Shown: positions 34,217-38,489 of the stretch, in pieces | Layout of the letters: every line of letters starts with the position of its first letter | Position numbering within the stretch: position 1 is the stretch's first letter | Assembly: GCA_024694055.1 (NCBI GenBank) | Contig: JAILKC010000003.1 | Span: 1 to 38,489 of the forward strand | DNA length: 38,489 nucleotides | Direction of reading: 5' to 3' | DNA from: Lachnospiraceae bacterium | GTDB lineage: Bacteria; Bacillota; Clostridia; Lachnospirales; Lachnospiraceae | The notes under the pieces: model-generated | Told to the model about the DNA's origin: nothing | Seen by the model: only the letters and a program-made list of their open reading frames with translations | Databases searched by the model: none | Made by a program: the position numbers and the translations under genes

Positions 34217-34624
34217 ATGGCACTTAAATCTGATACAGAGGTTATCATAGGGGGCAAGGTATATACCATCAGTGGATATGAGAGCGAAGAGTACATGCAG
34301 AAGGTCGCGTCTTATATCAACAATATGTTCAATGAATTCGCGGCCAATGAGGCGTTTCGCAAGGCCAATGTCGAACAGCAGGGTGTACTGATGCAGATCA
34401 ATATTGCGGATGCGTATTTTAAAGAAGCAAATAAGCTTGCTGCTTCGCAGGAGACCATAAGTGCCAAAGAGAGGGAACTGTACGATGTCAAACATGAGCT
34501 TGTGAATGCGCAGATGAAGCTTGAGAATATTGACAGGAATCTAAAGGCGGCCAGAGAAGAACTTGCAGAGAAGGATAAGAAGATCGTAAGACTCGAAACT
34601 GAGTTGAAAAACTTTAAGAAATAG
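34217..34624 (+). CDS. zapA: Cell division protein ZapA
   Basis: The 135-residue protein has the ZapA N-terminal globular part (TEVIIGGKVYTISGYESEEY, then VASYINNMFNEF) and a long C-terminal coiled coil (about 75-135, with LYDVKHELVNAQMKLENI). ZapA bundles FtsZ protofilaments at the division ring. The coiled coil is somewhat longer than in Bacillus ZapA. ATG 34217 has GGGAG (34203-34207) upstream; an ATG at 34210 is in another frame and stops at once. Downstream genes are a U32 family gene and a FtsW-PBP fusion, in keeping with a division role. Confidence 0.92.
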   Translation: MALKSDTEVIIGGKVYTISGYESEEYMQKVASYINNMFNEFAANEAFRKANVEQQGVLMQINIADAYFKEANKLAASQETISAKERELYDVKHELVNAQMKLENIDRNLKAAREELAEKDKKIVRLETELKNFKK

Positions 34625-34632
34625 TTAAATCT

Positions 34633-34658
34633 GAGGGAATCGATTGATTCCCTCTTTT
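34633..34658 (+). terminator. Hairpin with T-run after zapA that contains the U32 ribosome site
   Basis: GAGGGAATC (34633-34641) pairs perfectly with GATTCCCTC (34646-34654) around loop GATT, followed by TTTT. It has the form of an intrinsic terminator, with a short T-run. The 5' arm contains GAGGG, which lies 6 nt before an in-frame TTG (34644) of the U32 gene, so folding would hide the ribosome site. Confidence 0.75.
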
Positions 34659-36869
34659 AGTATTATGAATAAAACAGATGTAGTCAAAGACAGGAAAATT
34701 GAATTGCTTGCACCTGCCGGAGATATGCTTTGCTTGAATGCAGCTATCATGGGAGGCGCAGATGCCATATACCTGGCAAGAGAAAAGTATGGAGCCAGGG
34801 CCGGTGCTGTGAATTTTGGGCAGACTGAAATATTACAGGCGCTTGATCTTGCACATATTCACGGTAAGAAGATATATTTGACTCTGAATACACTTATTAA
34901 GGAGAGAGAATTTGGTGATATATACGGATTCTTGATTCCTATGTATGAACACGGACTTGATGGGGTCATCATTCAGGATACGGGCCTTATTGATATGCTT
35001 AAGTCCTGCTTTCCGCTTCTTCCGATACATGCAAGCACACAGATGACACTTACGCATGAAAAAAGCGTAAACCTTCTGTTACAAAATGGCGTAGACAGAG
35101 TGGTCCTTGCAAGAGAACTCTCGTATGAAGAGATCAGGCGAATAAAGGAAAAGACGGACGCGGAGATAGAAGTATTTGTACATGGTGCCATGTGCTACAG
35201 TTACTCAGGAGCGTGTCTTTTCAGCTCGTTTCTGGGTGGGAGAAGCGGTAACAGAGGCAGATGTGCGGGACCGTGCAGGCTTCCGTATGATGAAGGCAGG
35301 TATTTGCTCAGCTTGAGGGATATGTGCTATCTTGAACACATAGACAAACTTATGGATGCCGGAGTCGATTCTTTTAAGATAGAGGGAAGACTTAAGGCAC
35401 CGGAATATGTATATGCTGTCACATCGATATACAGAAAATATATAGATGCTTATCTGTGTACGGGCAGTATTAATGTTGCAGCTGAAGACATTGAACGTCT
35501 GGGTGACAGATATTTAAGAGGCGGAAAATCCGGCGGATATCTTTTTGCGCATAATGATACGGACATGGTGACCATAGCCAGTCCTTCCTATAAAGGCAAT
35601 GGCAAAGATGCCGAAAAGCCCGTAAGTATGCGATTTGACGCAGCACCGGAGGCTGGGAGACTGCATTGTAGCGCGTGTTTTCACGTGAAACAACCTATGC
35701 GTATGACTCTGCTTGATGACACCGGTGTCAGTATCACCGTAAAAGGCGATGAAGTCGAAAAAGCCTCTAAAAGAGCCGCTACAGAAGAAGAAGTAAAAGA
35801 CAGATTGTGCAAGACGGGTGGAACAGGATATAAGGTATGTGACATCAGTCTTGAACTTGATGATGATTGCTTTCTGCCTGTAGCTGCACTTAATGAACTT
35901 AGAAGAAAAGCGATCGAAACCTATAAAGATAAGATACTCGGCCCGTATGCAAGATATGCGGATGGAGATAAGATAGCAACATATAAAAGCGCTTGCATAA
36001 ATGCATCGGGTAATGAGGTTGAGAAGGAATTAAAAACAAACAGAAAACATGGGGCTGTATCCTTGGCGATTAAAAGCGTCGCACAGTTTGATGCTTTGAA
36101 TGGATATGATCCTTGCAGGATATATATACCTTATGATCTGATATATTCCGGCATGATTAAAAAAGAACGTATTTCGAAGTATCACGATGCACATCCTCAT
36201 ACCGAAGTATATATAAGACTACCGAGGATATTCAGACAAAGATCCGATTCCTATATGGATGAGGCCATGGAATATATCAAAGGGCGCAATGATGTAGATG
36301 GCATTTTGGTATGTAATTTGGAAGAACTCTCATTGTGTTCTGATCTTCCCGGCAGAATAAAAGTTATAACCGATCATGATCTGTACGTATGGAACGACAG
36401 AAGTTATGCATATATAAGGAGTATGTCTGATGAGGTGACGGCTCCCTTGGAGCTTTCCTTAAATGAACTGCAGGATCTTTCTTTGCATAAAGATATGGAA
36501 CTTGTCATATACGGCAGAGCACCGTTGATGGTAAGTGCCGGATGTGTGCAAAAGACACGTAACGGATGCAATAAGTCATATGGTGGTTTCGCCGATCCAA
36601 TCACAGACAGATACGGGAAGAAAGAACCGGTCTACACGGCATGCTTGCACTGCTATAATGAGATATATAATTCGGTACCGACGTCGTACCATAAGAAACT
36701 GGAACGAATAAGCAGGATGGGATTTGCGGGTTACAGAATAGAACTGACGGATGAAGACGAGGTTCTTACCGGCAAAATTGCGGAGTATTATTTGAATAAT
36801 GAGAAAAATGATGAGTTATTCCCTGTAAGCGACTACACAACCGGACATATGGATAAGGGAGCAATCTGA
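34644..36869 (+). CDS. U32 peptidase-family protein (RlhA/TrhP-like, with DUF3656-type C-terminus)
   Basis: The protein is 741 residues from TTG 34644 or 734 from ATG 34665. The N-terminal half is a U32 domain: ELLAPAGDML, GADAIYLA, and the signature around FVHGAMCYSYSGACLFS with C184, C191, C207 and C211 (NRGRCAGPC). In characterised relatives such cysteines hold an [4Fe-4S] cluster and the enzymes hydroxylate tRNA or 23S rRNA, so an RNA hydroxylation role is more likely than proteolysis. The C-terminal half (about 370-740) resembles the long RlhA-type extension. Start choice: TTG has GAGGG at ideal spacing but sits in a hairpin; ATG 34665 has no ribosome site. It lies between zapA and the SEDS-PBP gene, 4 bp before the latter. 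Confidence 0.9.
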   Translation: MIPSFSIMNKTDVVKDRKIELLAPAGDMLCLNAAIMGGADAIYLAREKYGARAGAVNFGQTEILQALDLAHIHGKKIYLTLNTLIKEREFGDIYGFLIPMYEHGLDGVIIQDTGLIDMLKSCFPLLPIHASTQMTLTHEKSVNLLLQNGVDRVVLARELSYEEIRRIKEKTDAEIEVFVHGAMCYSYSGACLFSSFLGGRSGNRGRCAGPCRLPYDEGRYLLSLRDMCYLEHIDKLMDAGVDSFKIEGRLKAPEYVYAVTSIYRKYIDAYLCTGSINVAAEDIERLGDRYLRGGKSGGYLFAHNDTDMVTIASPSYKGNGKDAEKPVSMRFDAAPEAGRLHCSACFHVKQPMRMTLLDDTGVSITVKGDEVEKASKRAATEEEVKDRLCKTGGTGYKVCDISLELDDDCFLPVAALNELRRKAIETYKDKILGPYARYADGDKIATYKSACINASGNEVEKELKTNRKHGAVSLAIKSVAQFDALNGYDPCRIYIPYDLIYSGMIKKERISKYHDAHPHTEVYIRLPRIFRQRSDSYMDEAMEYIKGRNDVDGILVCNLEELSLCSDLPGRIKVITDHDLYVWNDRSYAYIRSMSDEVTAPLELSLNELQDLSLHKDMELVIYGRAPLMVSAGCVQKTRNGCNKSYGGFADPITDRYGKKEPVYTACLHCYNEIYNSVPTSYHKKLERISRMGFAGYRIELTDEDEVLTGKIAEYYLNNEKNDELFPVSDYTTGHMDKGAI

Positions 36870-36873
36870 CATA

Positions 36874-38489
36874 ATGCTGTACATATATACTGAAATATCA
36901 AAATACATTATTTTGGCATTCATGCTTTTGTATGTGCTTGAATGCATATTATACGAGATAAAAGGCGAGAACAGGGCAAAGAGTAAGGGTATATATATAA
37001 GACAGGGCATATATCTGTTTGTGGTGCAGGCTCTGTCGTATTCAACCCTTTGTCTTAAGACGGGTAAACTTGACTATGCATTTTTCTGTCTGTTTGTACA
37101 GATAGTGCTGTTTGGCTGCATCATATTGTCGTCGGTAATGTATCCCGGAGCCGACAGGCTTTTACTTAACAATATGGGACTGCTTCTAAGCATTGGATTT
37201 ATAATATTAAGTCGACTTGACTTCAATAAGGCGCTTAAGCAGTTTGCAATCGTTGCGGTCTCACTTATCATTGGTATGTTTGTTCCGATGCTCATGAAAA
37301 AGATGGCAGGACTTAAGGATCTGGGATATGTTTTTGCAGTAACAGGTCTTATACTTCTCGCGATCGTGCTTATACTCGGAAGCGCCACTCATGGCAGTAA
37401 ACTGTCTTATTCGATCGCGGGCATTACTTTTCAACCGTCGGAAGTGGTAAAGATCATATATGTCTTTGCGGTAGCGGGCCTTTTGGGCAAATCCAAGAGC
37501 TTTGTTGATATAGCAGTGGCTACGGTTGCGGCCGCATCACATGTACTTATACTGGTTCTTTCAAAGGATCTTGGAAGCGGTCTTATATTCTTTATCACGT
37601 ATATTGTAATGCTTTTTATTGCCACAAGGAATTACGCCTTTTTGGCTGCCGGTCTGTTATCGGGCGCCTTGGCATCGGTGGCGGCATATAAACTTTTTGC
37701 TCATGTCCAGGTAAGAGTACAGGCTTTTCTGGATCCTTTTTCCACCATAGACAGACAAGGGTATCAGATAACCCAGTCCCTCTTTGCGTTGGGATGCGGC
37801 AATTTCTTCGGTACCGGATTAAGTAAAGGCGCACCGGGGGATATACCGTATGTTGAATCCGATTTCATATTCTCAGCGATATCGGAAGAGATGGGCGGAA
37901 TATTTGCCATTTGCATGCTTTTAGTGTGCATATCCAGCTTTATCGTGATCATGCGTACCTCGATGACGGGCAGAGGGAGATTTTACAGACTGCTTGCAGG
38001 AGGCTTCGGAACTTTGTATTTGTTCCAGGTGTTTTTGACTGTCGGAGGAGGCATAAAATTTATTCCGCTTACCGGTGTGACGCTTCCTTTTGTAAGTTAT
38101 GGCGGTACAAGTGTGCTTGCAAGTGTGCTGACTTTTTATGTTGTTCAAAGTGTCATTATAGATAAATATGATCATGAAGTTCATGATGAGGTGGAGCAGG
38201 GGAAGGTAAGAAGAGCAAGAACTGTGGAAACATGGCTTACTGTAGGATTCTTTGGGACACTGTTTTTGGCAATGATCATATATTTCTGTGTATATGTGGC
38301 CAACAACGAACAGGAACTTATCAATAACTCATATAATTCCCGTCAGAAAAAGTTGGCTATGGAGAATATACGAGGGAGTATATATGACAGAGGCGGCAAG
38401 ATTCTTGCCCGGACAGTTACCGACACGCTTGGAAGAGAGAGAAGAGAATATCCTTATGCGGGACTTTTTGCGCATACAGTCGGCTTTTC
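36874..38489 (+). CDS. FtsW/RodA/SpoVE-type glycosyltransferase fused to class B penicillin-binding protein (3' end outside window)
   Basis: An open frame runs without a stop from ATG 36874 to the window end (538 codons). Residues 1 to about 430 are a polytopic SEDS protein: FQPSE (186-190), the Asp232 segment LSKDLGSGL, GYQITQSLFALG, GTGLSKGAPGDIPYVESDFIFSAISEEMGG and PFVSYGGTS. After a charged linker (DKYDHEVHDEVEQGK) comes another membrane helix (about 454-476). This continues into NNSYNSRQ (484-491) and RGSIYDRGGKILA (500-512), the start of a class B PBP pedestal domain; the transpeptidase domain would lie beyond the window. SEDS proteins polymerise peptidoglycan and class B PBPs crosslink it; here both seem to be one polypeptide. 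AAGGGAG lies 12 nt upstream, and U32 ends 4 bp before. Confidence 0.88.
   Translation, partial: MLYIYTEISKYIILAFMLLYVLECILYEIKGENRAKSKGIYIRQGIYLFVVQALSYSTLCLKTGKLDYAFFCLFVQIVLFGCIILSSVMYPGADRLLLNNMGLLLSIGFIILSRLDFNKALKQFAIVAVSLIIGMFVPMLMKKMAGLKDLGYVFAVTGLILLAIVLILGSATHGSKLSYSIAGITFQPSEVVKIIYVFAVAGLLGKSKSFVDIAVATVAAASHVLILVLSKDLGSGLIFFITYIVMLFIATRNYAFLAAGLLSGALASVAAYKLFAHVQVRVQAFLDPFSTIDRQGYQITQSLFALGCGNFFGTGLSKGAPGDIPYVESDFIFSAISEEMGGIFAICMLLVCISSFIVIMRTSMTGRGRFYRLLAGGFGTLYLFQVFLTVGGGIKFIPLTGVTLPFVSYGGTSVLASVLTFYVVQSVIIDKYDHEVHDEVEQGKVRRARTVETWLTVGFFGTLFLAMIIYFCVYVANNEQELINNSYNSRQKKLAMENIRGSIYDRGGKILARTVTDTLGRERREYPYAGLFAHTVGF

Noticed and set aside
34644-36869. U32 protein as a secreted collagenase-type protease
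   Set aside because: No signal peptide; the four-cysteine pattern and long C-terminal extension fit the RNA-hydroxylation relatives better.

Overview
The window looks like core chromosome of an anaerobic Firmicute, most likely a Lachnospiraceae member of the Butyrivibrio/Pseudobutyrivibrio type. This is inferred from gene content and sequence style (GGGtGRT/NifU-like pair, DUF1015 close to serA, U32-FtsW downstream of zapA, frequent ATA/AGA codons, strong AGGAGG ribosome sites). No rRNA, CRISPR array, integrase, transposase or phage structural gene is visible. Almost every gene is on the + strand; one small gene at 1058-1315 is on the - strand.

Layout. 1-847 is the 3' part of serA. 848-2254 is a small accessory islet: a 140-nt palindrome, a small minus-strand gene, a 17-codon ORF running into a terminator-like hairpin, and an orphan Nif11-like (RiPP-leader-like) protein with a cysteine-rich C-terminus. 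2255-6816 holds trpS, a DUF1015 gene and a GlgB-related protein whose GH13 catalytic residues are largely replaced. A tRNA-Thr(CGT) follows, then argH and asd. 9639-15166 holds an archaeal-type ATPase with a degenerate nuclease-like tail, topB, a hexapeptide-repeat acyltransferase-like protein and a GGDEF-GAF-PAS protein. 15230-16945 is the NifU-like/GGGtGRT pair. 17086-18460 holds a lipoprotein, a stand-alone FlhB C-domain protein and a membrane-anchored coiled-coil protein. 18538-23124 is a branched-chain amino acid block (ilvB, ilvN, dapB, second ilvN, ilvC). 23251-27802 holds ruvA and ruvB, separated by a D-lactate-type dehydrogenase and leuCD. 27818-34154 is a signalling cluster: HD-GYP response regulator, a hybrid histidine kinase with HPt, and a hybrid histidine kinase fused to a DegV fatty-acid-binding domain. 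34217-38489 is zapA, a U32 peptidase-family gene, and a FtsW-type SEDS protein that continues in frame into a class B penicillin-binding protein, cut off by the window end.

How the genes fit together. Much of the window is amino-acid biosynthesis (Ser, Arg, Asp family/lysine, Ile/Val/Leu). It is interleaved with DNA repair and topology genes (ruvAB, topB), cyclic-di-GMP-type signalling (GGDEF-like, HD-GYP) and cell-division/wall genes (zapA, SEDS-PBP). Several hairpins coincide with promoters or start sites (ilvN2, leuC, U32, trpS).

Strongest leads for uncharacterised biology: the kinase-receiver-DegV fusion and its partner kinase, the SEDS-PBP fusion, the orphan Nif11-like cysteine protein with its attenuator-like leader, the catalytically degraded branching-enzyme homologue, and the hairpin that contains the U32 gene's apparent ribosome site and TTG start.
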